DNA from: Variovorax sp. ZS18.2.2
GTDB taxonomy: Bacteria; Pseudomonadota; Gammaproteobacteria; Burkholderiales; Burkholderiaceae_C
Length of the DNA: 64,000 bases
NCBI RefSeq assembly: GCF_024701975.1
Contig: NZ_JANLNM010000006.1
Coordinates: 186,001-250,000, forward strand
Reading direction: 5' to 3'
A program made the position numbers and the translations under genes. This document shows positions 9,433 to 18,272 of this stretch, piece by piece (within the stretch, counting starts at the first letter, position 1; every line of letters begins with the position of its first letter). The notes beneath the pieces are model-generated. The model worked only from the letters and a program-made list of their open reading frames with translations. It did not search any database and had not been told where the DNA came from.

Positions 9433-10842
9433 ATGACCTTCGCCCGCACCACCGATCCCATCGTCGCCATCGCCACCGCCTCGGGGCGCGGGGCGGTGGG
9501 CATCGTGCGGGTGTCTGGCGCGCGGCTAGCGCCACTGATCGACGCGATCTGCGGGCGGGCGCTCAAGCCGCGCGAGGCGACGTACCTGCCGTTTCGGGAT
9601 GCCGACGGCGAGCCGGTCGATCACGGGTTGGCGATCCACTTTCCTTCTCCGAACTCCTTCACCGGTGAAGACGTGCTCGAGCTGCAGGCGCATGGCGGCA
9701 CGGTCGTGCTGCAGTTGCTGCTGGCGCGTTGCCTCGAAGCGGCGGCGGAGGCCGATCCTGTCACCGGGCGCCCGCGGCTCCCCGGCCTGCGCGTGGCGGA
9801 GCCGGGCGAATTCAGCCAGCGCGCCTTCCTCAACGGCAAGATCGATCTCGCGCAGGCCGAGGCCATCGCCGACCTGATCGACGCCAGCACCGAGGCCGCC
9901 GCGCGCAGCGCCGGGCGCTCGCTGTCAGGCGCGTTCTCGCGCGAGATCCACACGCTGCGTGATGCGCTGATCCACCTGCGCATGCTGGTCGAGGCGACGC
10001 TCGACTTTCCGGAGGAGGAAATCGACTTCCTGCAGAAAGCCGATGCCACCGGGCAACTCACCAGGCTGCAGTCGCAGCTCGCCGCCGTTCAGCAGCGCGC
10101 GAAACAGGGCGCTCTGCTGCGCGAAGGCATCAAGGTCGTCATCGCGGGCCAGCCGAATGCGGGCAAGAGCTCGCTGCTCAATGCCCTGGCCGGCGCCGAG
10201 CTGGCCATCGTGAGCGCGGTGGCGGGCACCACGCGCGACGTGGTCTCGCAAACCATCCAGATCCACGGCGTGCCGCTGCACGTGGCCGACACCGCGGGCC
10301 TGCGCGAAAGCAGCGACGAGGTCGAGCAGATCGGCGTGGCGCGCGCCTGGGGCCAGATCGAAAGTGCCGATGCCGTGCTGTTCCTGCACGACCTGACGCG
10401 CGCCGACCAGCCGGACTACGCCGCCGCCGACGCCGAGATCCTGCGTGGGCTCCAGGGCAAGCTGCCCGCAAGCGTGCCGGTGCTCGATGTCTGGAACAAG
10501 CAGGATGCCGCGCCGGGCGCCTCCCCGTCCCAAGGCATCGCCCTGTCCGCGAAGACCGGGCTCGGCATCGAGGCTTTGCGCGACCAGTTGCTGGCGATGG
10601 CCGGCTGGCAATCCGTGCCCGAGGGCGTCTATCTCGCGCGAGCGCGCCATGTGCAGGCGCTCGGCCGGGTCGAGACGCACCTCGCGCTGGCTGCCAGCCA
10701 CCTCGCGGCTCAGGCCCAGCTGCTCGATCTGTTGGCCGAGGAGCTGCGCCTGGCGCAGAACGCGCTCAACGAGATCACCGGGGAGTTCGGCGCCGACGAT
10801 CTGCTGGGTGTCATCTTTTCGCGCTTCTGTATCGGGAAATAG
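9433..10842 (+). CDS. mnmE: tRNA modification GTPase MnmE
   Basis: With MnmG, it forms the enzyme that makes the 5-carboxymethylaminomethyl group on wobble uridine 34 of certain tRNAs. The 469-residue product has the N-terminal tetrahydrofolate-binding domain (DPIVAIATASGRGAVGIVRV). The helical domain is interrupted by the G domain: G1 is GQPNAGKSSLLNAL, the potassium-loop segment is VAGTTRDVV, G3 is DTAG, and NKQD is the G4 motif. It ends in the invariant FCIGK with its catalytic cysteine. It follows yidC after a terminator, the usual neighbour in many proteobacteria. Confidence 0.97.
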   Translation: MTFARTTDPIVAIATASGRGAVGIVRVSGARLAPLIDAICGRALKPREATYLPFRDADGEPVDHGLAIHFPSPNSFTGEDVLELQAHGGTVVLQLLLARCLEAAAEADPVTGRPRLPGLRVAEPGEFSQRAFLNGKIDLAQAEAIADLIDASTEAAARSAGRSLSGAFSREIHTLRDALIHLRMLVEATLDFPEEEIDFLQKADATGQLTRLQSQLAAVQQRAKQGALLREGIKVVIAGQPNAGKSSLLNALAGAELAIVSAVAGTTRDVVSQTIQIHGVPLHVADTAGLRESSDEVEQIGVARAWGQIESADAVLFLHDLTRADQPDYAAADAEILRGLQGKLPASVPVLDVWNKQDAAPGASPSQGIALSAKTGLGIEALRDQLLAMAGWQSVPEGVYLARARHVQALGRVETHLALAASHLAAQAQLLDLLAEELRLAQNALNEITGEFGADDLLGVIFSRFCIGK

Positions 10843-10942
10843 CGACACATGGCGACGCGTCGCCCGGCGAAACGTAAACACTTGTAGCCCAAACTCGCGG
10901 CCTTCGCGATACTTCAACCCACATGCGGGGGTCGAAGAAAAA

Positions 10943-11404
10943 ATGTCCATCCAGAACCTGAGCCGCGCCATCGCGGAAAACACGAGCACCGACGCGTTTG
11001 CGTTGACGTTCACCATCCAGCAATGGGACACGGTGGCTGGTTACCTGCAGCCCATCGATACCGCCGTCGGCGACGTGCTGATCGAGCAGAACACGCCCGA
11101 CCGCTCGGTGTTCTTCGTGGAGAGCGGCGCCATCAGCGTGCACCGCGTCAGCAGCAAGGAACAGATGCGCCTTGCGGTGCTCACGCCCGGCTCGGTGGTG
11201 GGTGAAGGCGCTTTCTTCTCGCGCCAGCCGCATTCGGCCAACGTGGTTGTCACCGGCGCAGGACGCGTCTGGCGCCTCACGGCGATCCGCTTCGCGGAAA
11301 TGTCGAACCGCCAGCCGAACATGGCGCTGGAGATCGCGATGGCGCTCGGCGCCGTGATCGCCAAGCGCATGGCGCACCGGTCCAAGCGCGTGGCGGTGAC
11401 CTGA
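10943..11404 (+). CDS. Cyclic-nucleotide-binding-fold (CNB) protein without a DNA-binding domain
   Basis: A 153-residue single-domain protein with the CNB beta-roll (VGDVLIEQNTPDRSVFFVES, then VVGEGAFFSRQPHSANVVV). Unlike CRP/FNR regulators there is no C-terminal helix-turn-helix. The phosphate-binding cassette keeps Gly-Glu, but where an Arg-x-Ala is expected it reads PHSA, so nucleotide binding is doubtful. It starts at ATG 10943. Between it and mnmE are 100 bp with no clear signal. It may act as a protein-protein regulatory module; partner unknown. Confidence 0.8.
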   Translation: MSIQNLSRAIAENTSTDAFALTFTIQQWDTVAGYLQPIDTAVGDVLIEQNTPDRSVFFVESGAISVHRVSSKEQMRLAVLTPGSVVGEGAFFSRQPHSANVVVTGAGRVWRLTAIRFAEMSNRQPNMALEIAMALGAVIAKRMAHRSKRVAVT

Positions 11405-11493
11405 GGCGCCTTCGGCGTCCAGCCAAGCCCAGATCAGGCCGCATCCGCAGCAAGTTCTTGTTTTCGATCCCGAGAGTAGTCAGTAAGTAAGCC

Positions 11494-12432
11494 ATGGCCT
11501 CGATCTGTCCGGTCTGCAGCACGGAAAACCGTGAGAGCGCGAATTTCTGCAAGAGCTGTGGCACGACGCTGTCCGCAACGGCCAGCCGGATTCCTCCTCC
11601 CCCCAGCCCGGACGGCCAGGCCGACCGCGAATGGGCCACCACCGCGCCCGCCCAGCTGCGCGCGCCGACGATCCCGGCGCCGCTGTTCGATCTGCCCGAG
11701 CCTGCGCCGTCCTCGCGCAGCTTTTTCGGCAGGGCGCCCGCTGCTGCGCCAGGTGACGAGCGCACCGTGATCCTGGCGCCCGGCCAGCCGGCCGCGTCGG
11801 CATCCTCCTCCGGCGAACGGTCCGAGCGGAAGCGCTCGCGGGTCAAGGTGCCGCGGACACCCGAGCCTCCCGAACCGCCGTTGCGCCGACGTGGTCTCGC
11901 GCTGTGGCTTGGCCTGCTGGTGGTCGCGGTGGTGATGGTCGTCGCGGGCTGGTATGGCTATGGCAGCCGCAAGACGGCCGAGCCGGTCGAAATCCCGCCG
12001 CCCGTTGCTGCGCCGGCGCCCGCCCCGGCGCCTGCTGCCGCACCGCCAGTCGTCGAGCCGCCGCCCGCCGAATCCGTTGCACCACTGGAGACGCCGGCCG
12101 TCGAGGCGCCAGCGGCAGACGCTGCTCCCGCTGCACCGGTGGCAGCGCCCAAGCCTGCGGCCAAGCCGCTGCGCAAGCAGGCGACGGCCACGGTGCAGCC
12201 CGCTGCGCCCGAAGCCCCGGCACCCGCCGCCGCAGCGGCACCACAGCCAGCGGCCCCGGCCGCTCCCGCCGAACCGCAGGCCCTGTGCGGCGACCGCAAC
12301 TTTGTCGCCAAGGCCCAATGCATGGCGGCGCAGTGCCTCAAGCCCGAGTTCAAGGCCCATGCGCAGTGCGAAGCGGTGCGGCGCCAGCAGCGCATCGATG
12401 AAGAAAAGCGCAATCCCACGCTGATCAATTAG
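11494..12432 (+). CDS. Zinc-ribbon single-pass membrane protein with Pro/Ala-rich linker
   Basis: A 312-residue protein. Residues 4-23 form a zinc ribbon (CPVCSTENRESANFCKSCG), followed by a Pro-rich cytoplasmic stretch. One transmembrane helix lies near 132-150 (LALWLGLLVVAVVMVVAGWY), followed by a long Ala/Pro/Val linker. The C-terminal block has four cysteines (ALCGDRNFVAKAQCMAAQCL, then AQCEAV). This layout suggests an inner-membrane protein whose periplasmic linker carries a small disulfide-bonded tip. No enzymatic domain is visible. The preceding CNB protein is 89 bp upstream, so the two may be co-transcribed. Confidence 0.72.
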   Translation: MASICPVCSTENRESANFCKSCGTTLSATASRIPPPPSPDGQADREWATTAPAQLRAPTIPAPLFDLPEPAPSSRSFFGRAPAAAPGDERTVILAPGQPAASASSSGERSERKRSRVKVPRTPEPPEPPLRRRGLALWLGLLVVAVVMVVAGWYGYGSRKTAEPVEIPPPVAAPAPAPAPAAAPPVVEPPPAESVAPLETPAVEAPAADAAPAAPVAAPKPAAKPLRKQATATVQPAAPEAPAPAAAAAPQPAAPAAPAEPQALCGDRNFVAKAQCMAAQCLKPEFKAHAQCEAVRRQQRIDEEKRNPTLIN

Positions 12433-12530
12433 CTCGCCCCAGGCTGCGCGGCACTTCGTGTCCGCTTCGCCTACCCCTACCGGGGGCAATACCTGCGGCC
12501 TGGCGAAGCCGGTTCCGCGGTGTTCCTGAA
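12433..12530. repeat. GC-rich intergenic element with small inverted repeats, possible dispersed repeat
   Basis: The 106-bp gap between two convergent genes holds several short inverted repeats (for example CCCC-TACC-GGGG near 12473-12484) and strings such as CCTGGCGAAGCCGG. It resembles dispersed intergenic elements I associate with Comamonadaceae genomes. No second full copy is seen in this window, so the repeat status is inference. Confidence 0.35.
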
Positions 12531-12538
12531 GGGGGGCG

Positions 12539-14524
12539 TCAGCCTTTTTGAAGGCGCTCGATGGCGATGGCCAAAGCTGTGGGCTTGCCTGAGAGCACCA
12601 GCGTGTCGCCGTCCGTCAGCACGGTCTCGCCGGTGGGCACGCGGGCCTGGCCGTCCTGGCGGCGCAGCGTGGCGACGCGCACGCCCAGCGTGTCCAGCGC
12701 CAACTGCTCCAGTGTGTGGCCGATGGCGCGGGCGCCGGGATTCAGGGTGAAGCTGTTGAGCCGCTCGTGGTCGATCTCGTCGGCGTTGTCGTCGTCGGCG
12801 CCGTGGAAGTAGCCGCGCAGCAGGTTGTAGCGCGCGTCGCGCTGGTCCTGCACCACGCGGATCACGCGCCGCATCGGCACGCCGACCAATGCGAGCGCAT
12901 GGCTTGCGAGCATCAGCGAACCTTCGATGGCCTCGGGCACCACCTCGGTCGCGCCGGCGGCCTGCAGCTTCTCGAGGTCGTGGTCGTCCTGGGTGCGCAC
13001 GATCACCGGCACGTGGGCCGCGTGGGCGCGTGTGTTGGCCAGCACCTTCATTGCGCCGGGCACGTCGAGGTAGGTCACGACCACCGCGCTGGCGCGCGCG
13101 AGGCCCGCGGCCATCAGCGCCTGCAGCCGCGCCGCGTCGCCGAACACCACCGAGTCGCCGGCGGCGGCGGCCTGGCGCACGCGGTCGGGATCGAGGTCGA
13201 GCGCCATGTACGGAATGCCCTCGCGCTCCAGGATGCGCGCCAGGTTTTGCCCGCAGCGCCCGTAGCCGCAGATGATCACGTGCTTGGCGGTGTTGATGGT
13301 CTTGCGCGCGATGCTCGTCATCTGAAGCGATTGCTGCAGCCAGTCGCTGGCCACCAGCTTTCGCACGATGGCGTTGCTGTACATGATGATGAACGGCGTC
13401 GCGAGCATCGACAGCACCATCGAGGCCAGCACCGGGTTCGCGAGCCAGGGCGGCAGCAGGCTGCGGTCCTGCGCGAGCGTCAGCAGCACGAAGCCGAACT
13501 CGCCAGCCTGCGCGAGGTAGAGACCGGTGCGCAGCGACACGCCCGAGGTCGCGCCCAGCACCCGCGCGAGCACCGTCACCAGCGTCAGCTTGAAGAGCAG
13601 CGGCACCAGCAGCAGCACGGCCACCAGCAGCCAGCGCTCGACCACGATGTGCCAGTCGAGCGACATGCCGACCGTGATGAAGAACAGCCCCAGCAGCACG
13701 TCGTGGAAGGGGCGGATGTCGGTCTCGACCTGGTGCTTGTATTCGGTCTCCGACACCAGCATGCCGGCGATGAAGGCGCCCAGCGCGAGGCTCAGGCCGG
13801 CCAGTTCGGTGAGCCACGCGAGCCCCAGCGTGATCAGCAACACGTTCAGGATGAAGAGTTCTTCGCTGCGCCGCCGGGCCACGAGGGTGAGCCACCAGCG
13901 CATCACGCGCGGTCCGCCGTAGAGCAGGAGGCCGATCAGGATGGTTGCCTTCACCAGCGCGAGGCCCAGCGCCTTGGCCAGCGCTTCGGGCGGTGCGCCG
14001 AGTGCAGGAATCAGCACGAGCAGCGGCACCACCGCCAAGTCCTGGAACAGCAGCACGCCCATCACGCGCTTGCCGTGCTCGCTCTCGAGCTCGAGCCGCT
14101 CGGACATCAGCTTGACCACGATAGCGGTGCTGCTCATGGTGAGTGCACCCGACAGCGCCAGCGCCGTCTGCCAGCCCAGGCGCCAGGCCGGCGGCAACTG
14201 CGTGGCGATGATGAGCGCACCGGCCGTGGCGATGGCCATCGTCAGCAGCACCTGCAGCAGGCCGAGCCCGAACACGTGCTTGCGCATCGCCCGCAGCTTG
14301 GGCAGGCTGAACTCGAGCCCGATCACGAACATCAGGAACACCACGCCGAATTCGCCCAGGTGCCGGATGCCTTCGGAGTTCTGCGCCAATGCCAACGCAT
14401 GCGGCCCGATCAGCACGCCCGCCGTGAGATAGCCCAGCATTGGCGGCAGCTTGAGCGACCGGCAGACCACCACGCCGATCACTGCGGCCAGCAGGTACAA
14501 CAGCGTGAGATCGAAGGAAGACAT
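12539..14524 (-). CDS. Kef-type monovalent cation:proton antiporter (CPA2) with RCK domains
   Basis: A 661-residue inner-membrane protein. Residues about 5-390 hold 12-13 hydrophobic helices of the Na+/H+ exchanger fold, with the CPA2 hallmark FVIGLEFSLPKL. A RCK/TrkA-N Rossmann domain begins near 415 (HVIICGYGRCGQNLARIL). A TrkA-C domain closes the chain (LGVRVATLRRQDGQARVPTG). This layout is that of KefB/KefC glutathione-gated K+ efflux proteins; I do not assign KefB over KefC. The ATG at 14524 is chosen because further upstream the frame runs antisense over kdsD. It is divergent from kdsD across 87 bp. Confidence 0.9.
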   Translation of the reverse strand: MSSFDLTLLYLLAAVIGVVVCRSLKLPPMLGYLTAGVLIGPHALALAQNSEGIRHLGEFGVVFLMFVIGLEFSLPKLRAMRKHVFGLGLLQVLLTMAIATAGALIIATQLPPAWRLGWQTALALSGALTMSSTAIVVKLMSERLELESEHGKRVMGVLLFQDLAVVPLLVLIPALGAPPEALAKALGLALVKATILIGLLLYGGPRVMRWWLTLVARRRSEELFILNVLLITLGLAWLTELAGLSLALGAFIAGMLVSETEYKHQVETDIRPFHDVLLGLFFITVGMSLDWHIVVERWLLVAVLLLVPLLFKLTLVTVLARVLGATSGVSLRTGLYLAQAGEFGFVLLTLAQDRSLLPPWLANPVLASMVLSMLATPFIIMYSNAIVRKLVASDWLQQSLQMTSIARKTINTAKHVIICGYGRCGQNLARILEREGIPYMALDLDPDRVRQAAAAGDSVVFGDAARLQALMAAGLARASAVVVTYLDVPGAMKVLANTRAHAAHVPVIVRTQDDHDLEKLQAAGATEVVPEAIEGSLMLASHALALVGVPMRRVIRVVQDQRDARYNLLRGYFHGADDDNADEIDHERLNSFTLNPGARAIGHTLEQLALDTLGVRVATLRRQDGQARVPTGETVLTDGDTLVLSGKPTALAIAIERLQKG

Positions 14525-14611
14525 GGGCGCCGATGCTAGAGCAATGTCCGTGCCCCGGGCTTCCCCGGGACAACCCGCCAATCGACTTTGGCCCGCCCGT
14601 AAAATCGGCCG

Positions 14612-15613
14612 ATGAGTTCCCGCCCCGCCCCGGCCCCTGTGGTCGACCCCGAAGCCATCCTTGCTCGGGCACGCCTCACCTTCGACATCGAAGCCGAAGC
14701 CGTCCTCGGTCTGAAGACCCGCGTCGGCCCCAGCTTCGTCGATGCCGTGCGCAAGATCCTCGAAGTGCGCGGCCGCGTGGTCGTGATGGGCATGGGCAAG
14801 AGCGGCCACGTCGGTCGCAAGATCGCCGCCACCCTCGCCTCCACCGGCACGCCTGCGATGTTCGTGCACCCGGCCGAAGCCAGCCACGGCGACCTCGGGA
14901 TGATCAAGGCGGTCGATCTGGTGCTGGCCATCTCCAACAGCGGCGAGGTCGAGGAGCTGACCGTGATCCTGCCCGTGGTCAAGCGCCAGGGCGTGCCGCT
15001 GATCGCGATCACCGGCCGCGCCGATTCGACGCTCGGGCGCCATGCCGACATCGTGCTCGACGCGGGCGTCTCCAAGGAAGCCTGCCCCCTTAACCTCGCC
15101 CCCACCGCAAGCACCACCGCCCAGATGGCGATGGGCGATGCGCTGGCCGTGGCGCTGCTCGATGCGCGCGGCTTCGGCTCCGAAGACTTCGCGCGCTCGC
15201 ACCCCGGCGGCGCGCTCGGGCGCAAGCTGCTCACGCATGTGAGCGACGTGATGCGCTCGGGCGCCGAGGTGCCGCGCGTCGCGCCCGGCGCATCGCTGAG
15301 CGAGTTGATGCGCGAGATGAGTTCCAAGGGCCTCGGCGCCACCGCCGTGGTCGATGCCGAGGGCCGCGCGATCGGCATCTTCACCGACGGTGACCTGCGC
15401 CGGAAGGTAGAGACCGGCGCCGACCTGCGCGCCCTCACGGCCGCCGACGTCATGCACCGCGGCCCCCGCACGCTGCGCGCCGATGCGCTGGCCGTCGAAG
15501 CGGCCGAGCTGATGGAAAACCACCGCATCACCAGCGTGCTGGTGGTCGACACGGCGGGCCTCCTGATCGGCGCGCTGAGCATCAACGACCTGATGCGCGC
15601 GAAAGTCATCTGA
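14612..15613 (+). CDS. kdsD: Arabinose-5-phosphate isomerase (KpsF/GutQ family)
   Basis: Converts ribulose 5-phosphate to arabinose 5-phosphate, the first committed precursor of Kdo in lipopolysaccharide. The 333-residue product has a SIS domain at about 45-190 (MGMGKSGHVGRKIAATLA, SNSGEVEEL, and SKEACPLNLAPT). Two CBS domains follow at about 210-333. The overlap with kdsC (stop TGA and start ATG share bases at 15611-15615) and the downstream lptC place it in an LPS biogenesis operon, which favours KdsD over the sugar-alcohol paralogue GutQ. Confidence 0.95.
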   Translation: MSSRPAPAPVVDPEAILARARLTFDIEAEAVLGLKTRVGPSFVDAVRKILEVRGRVVVMGMGKSGHVGRKIAATLASTGTPAMFVHPAEASHGDLGMIKAVDLVLAISNSGEVEELTVILPVVKRQGVPLIAITGRADSTLGRHADIVLDAGVSKEACPLNLAPTASTTAQMAMGDALAVALLDARGFGSEDFARSHPGGALGRKLLTHVSDVMRSGAEVPRVAPGASLSELMREMSSKGLGATAVVDAEGRAIGIFTDGDLRRKVETGADLRALTAADVMHRGPRTLRADALAVEAAELMENHRITSVLVVDTAGLLIGALSINDLMRAKVI

Positions 15614-16161
15614 TGCCGCTCGCGTTCCAGGCCGAAACATTGCTCGCCGCGCAGGATGTCCGCATCGTCTTCTTCGACATCGACGGCGTGCTGACCGACG
15701 GCGGCGTCTACTTCACCGAACACGGCGAAACGCTCAAGCGGTTCAGCATCCTCGACGGCTACGGCCTCAAGCTGCTGCGCCTGGCGGGCATCGTGCCGGC
15801 CGTGATCACGGGGCGCGATTCCAAGCCGCTGCGCGTGCGGCTCGAGGCGTTGGGCATCGAACACGTGCGCTACGGCACCGAAGACAAATTGCCCGCGGCC
15901 GAAGCCATGCTCGAGCAACTCGGCTTCACCTGGGCGCAGGCCGCGGCCATCGGCGACGACTGGCCCGACCTGCCGGTGCTCACGCGCGTCGGCTTCGCTG
16001 CGGCGCCGGCCAATGCGCATGTCGAAGTGCGTGGGGTTGCGCGCTATGTCACCCAGGCGCGCGGCGGCGAAGGCGCGGCGCGCGAATTCTGCGACCTGCT
16101 GCTCACGGCCTGCGGCCAGTACCGTCACCTGCTCGATGCCGCGCGAGGCCCGAACCCATGA
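15613..16161 (+). CDS. kdsC: 3-deoxy-D-manno-octulosonate 8-phosphate phosphatase
   Basis: A HAD-superfamily phosphatase that releases Kdo from Kdo-8-phosphate in the cytoplasm. The 182-residue product carries motif I VFFDIDGVLTDGGVYF near residues 17-32, motif II around VITGRDS, and motif III/IV residues in AAIGDDWPDLPVL. It lacks a cap domain, as expected for the tetrameric C0-type KdsC. It overlaps kdsD by one base and lptC by 4 bp. Confidence 0.95.
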   Translation: MPLAFQAETLLAAQDVRIVFFDIDGVLTDGGVYFTEHGETLKRFSILDGYGLKLLRLAGIVPAVITGRDSKPLRVRLEALGIEHVRYGTEDKLPAAEAMLEQLGFTWAQAAAIGDDWPDLPVLTRVGFAAAPANAHVEVRGVARYVTQARGGEGAAREFCDLLLTACGQYRHLLDAARGPNP

Positions 16162-16811
16162 ACAACCTGAAAAGCGCATGGGGCCGGGTGCGCGACGTGC
16201 TCGACCGCGCGACGATCTACCTGCCGATCATCCTGACGGCGGGCGTGGCGCTCGGCACCTACTGGCTGGTGCGCAACGCGCCCAAGCTGCTGGAGCCCAG
16301 CGCCAAGGTGGCGCCCACGCATGAGCCCGACTACTTCATGCGCGACTTCGTGATCAAGAACTTCCTGCCCAACGGTGACCTGCGCAGCGAATTGCACGGC
16401 AAGGAAGGCCGGCACTACCCGGACACCGACACCATCGAAGTCGACGATGTGAACATGCGCTCCGTCTCGCCGCAGGGCTACACGACCCGCTCCACGGCCA
16501 ATCGAGGGCTCTCGAACTCGGACGGCAGCGAGATCCAGCTTTTCGGCAACGCGGTTGTCATTCGCGATCCTTCGGTGGGCGCGAACGGCAAACCGACACC
16601 GCGCCTGGAGTTCCGCGGCGAATTCCTGCACGCCTTTCTCGACACCGAGCGGGTGACGTCGAACAAGCCGGTCACGCTGATCCGCGGCACCGACCAGTTC
16701 ACCGCCGACAACCTCGACTACGACAACCTGAGCGGCGTGGCCAACCTGACCGGCCGGGTGCGCGGGCTGCTGGTGCCGTCGGCCGCCACCCCGGGCGGCA
16801 AGCCGCGCTGA
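16158..16811 (+). CDS. lptC: LPS export system protein LptC
   Basis: A bitopic inner-membrane protein of the Lpt bridge that hands LPS from LptBFG to LptA. The 217-residue product has one N-terminal transmembrane helix at about 18-37 (IYLPIILTAGVALGTYWLV) and a periplasmic beta-jellyroll domain (YFMRDFVIKNFLPNGDLRSE). The TGA/ATG overlap with kdsC supports one operon. lptA and lptB, which often follow lptC, are absent here and replaced by a short-chain dehydrogenase gene. Confidence 0.93.
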   Translation: MNNLKSAWGRVRDVLDRATIYLPIILTAGVALGTYWLVRNAPKLLEPSAKVAPTHEPDYFMRDFVIKNFLPNGDLRSELHGKEGRHYPDTDTIEVDDVNMRSVSPQGYTTRSTANRGLSNSDGSEIQLFGNAVVIRDPSVGANGKPTPRLEFRGEFLHAFLDTERVTSNKPVTLIRGTDQFTADNLDYDNLSGVANLTGRVRGLLVPSAATPGGKPR

Positions 16812-16834
16812 AGAAGAAAAGAAAAACCTCACGC

Positions 16835-17623
16835 ATGAACACTCCGTCGTCCCCGCTGGTCTTCATCACTGGCGCATCGAGCGGCATCGGCCAGGCGCTG
16901 GCGGCGAGTTTCTATGACGCGGGCTATCGCCTCGCGTTGGTTGCCCGGCGCACCGCAGAGATCGAAGCCTGGGCAACGGGACGCCAGCTGGACGCGAGCC
17001 GCTACCAGATCTATAGCGCCGACGTGGCGCAGACAGACAGCATCGTGGCTGCCGGAACCGCCTGCATCGAGCGCCAGGGCCTGCCCGACGTGGTGATCGC
17101 CAACGCCGGGATCAGCATCGGCATCGACACGGCGGAGCGCGAGGACATCGACGTGATGGCGCAGACCTTCGCGACCAACAACGTCGGCCTGATGGCCACC
17201 TTCCATCCGTTCGTGACGGCGATGCGCCAGCGCGGCAGTGGGCGGCTGGTCGGCATCGCGAGCGTCGCGGCCATCCGCGGGCTGCCGGGGCACGGGGCCT
17301 ATTGCGCGAGCAAGGCTGGCGTGGTCGCGTACTGCGAAAGCCTGCGCGGCGAACTGCACAAGAGCGGCGTCGAGGTCGTCACGCTCTGCCCGGGCTACAT
17401 CGACACGCCGCTGACGCAGGGCAACCGCTACGGCATGCCCTTTCTCATGAAGGCCGAGGACTTCGCCGATCAGGCGCTGCGTGCCATCGAGGCCGGCACC
17501 AGCTATCGCGTGATTCCCTGGCAGATGGGCGTGATCGCCAAGATCATGCGCATGCTGCCGAACACGCTGCTCGACCGCGCCGTGCAGGGTCGCGAACGCA
17601 AGAAGCGCAGCGGCGAAAGCTGA
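16835..17623 (+). CDS. Short-chain dehydrogenase/reductase
   Basis: A 262-residue NAD(P)-dependent oxidoreductase of the classical SDR family. The cofactor loop TGASSGIG is at about residues 11-18, NAG follows LPDVVIA, and the catalytic Ser, Tyr and Lys are in GIASVAA and AYCASKAG. The C-terminal region is basic (RERKKRSGES) and includes a hydrophobic patch that may touch the membrane. It lies 23 bp after lptC and ends at a shared terminator, so co-transcription with the LPS genes is likely. The substrate is unknown. Confidence 0.88.
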   Translation: MNTPSSPLVFITGASSGIGQALAASFYDAGYRLALVARRTAEIEAWATGRQLDASRYQIYSADVAQTDSIVAAGTACIERQGLPDVVIANAGISIGIDTAEREDIDVMAQTFATNNVGLMATFHPFVTAMRQRGSGRLVGIASVAAIRGLPGHGAYCASKAGVVAYCESLRGELHKSGVEVVTLCPGYIDTPLTQGNRYGMPFLMKAEDFADQALRAIEAGTSYRVIPWQMGVIAKIMRMLPNTLLDRAVQGRERKKRSGES

Positions 17624-17647
17624 AACCGAGCTGCGATTCGCCAATGA

Positions 17648-17676
17648 AAAAGGCTCCCGAAGGAGCCTTTTGTCTT
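17648..17676. terminator. Bidirectional terminator between the SDR gene and the RRM gene
   Basis: A 10-bp inverted repeat, AAAAGGCTCC (17648-17657) and GGAGCCTTTT (17662-17671), has a CGAA tetraloop and is followed by GTCTTTG. A-run and T-run ends serve both convergent genes. Confidence 0.88.
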
Positions 17677-17690
17677 TGTGTACGCAGGAT

Positions 17691-18272
17691 TCAGTAGCCG
17701 CTGTTGCCACCGCCACCGCCGCCGTAGCCGCCACCACCACCGCCGGAGCGACCACCGCCGCCACCGCCACGGGGGCCCGCGCCGTAGGGGCTGCGGAAAC
17801 CGCCATCGCCACCACCGCCGCCGCCACCACTGCGGCCACCGCCGCCGCCGTAGCCGCCACCACCGCCGGAGCGGCCACCGCCACCACCGCTGCGATCGCC
17901 GCCGCCACCACCGTAGCCGCCACCACCACCGCCGCCGCCGCCGTAGCCTCCGCCACCACCGCCGCCATAACCACCACCGCCGCCGCCGTAGCCGCCACCA
18001 CCGCCGCTGCGCGGGGGACGTGCTTCCATGGGACGAGCTTCGTTGACGACGACGCTGCGGCCGCCCAAGGGCTGGCCGTTCATGCCGCTGATGGCAGCTT
18101 GCGCTTCGGCGTCACTGCCCATCTCGACAAAGCCGAAGCCCTTCGAGCGACCGGTGTCGCGTTCCATCATGACCTTGGCGCTGGTCACTGCGCCGAACTG
18201 CCCGAATGCCTGTTCGAGATCACCGTCGCGCACCGAGTAAGGCAGGTTGCCGACGTACAGTTTGTTGCCCAT
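17691..18272 (-). CDS. Glycine-rich RNA-binding protein (RRM)
   Basis: A 193-residue protein. Residues 2-80 form one RNA recognition motif with RNP2 (KLYVGNLPYSV) and RNP1 (SKGFGFVEM). Residues about 92-193 are almost only Gly with interspersed Tyr, Ser, Arg and Asp in GGGGYGGG- and DRSGGGG-type repeats. This is the layout of cold-inducible glycine-rich RNA-binding proteins. AGGAG lies 7 nt before the ATG at 18272; a TTG one codon upstream is less well spaced. The repetitive tail gives a GGC/GCC-rich tract that is prone to slippage. Confidence 0.93.
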   Translation of the reverse strand: MGNKLYVGNLPYSVRDGDLEQAFGQFGAVTSAKVMMERDTGRSKGFGFVEMGSDAEAQAAISGMNGQPLGGRSVVVNEARPMEARPPRSGGGGGYGGGGGGYGGGGGGGYGGGGGGGGGYGGGGGDRSGGGGGRSGGGGGYGGGGGRSGGGGGGGDGGFRSPYGAGPRGGGGGGRSGGGGGGYGGGGGGNSGY

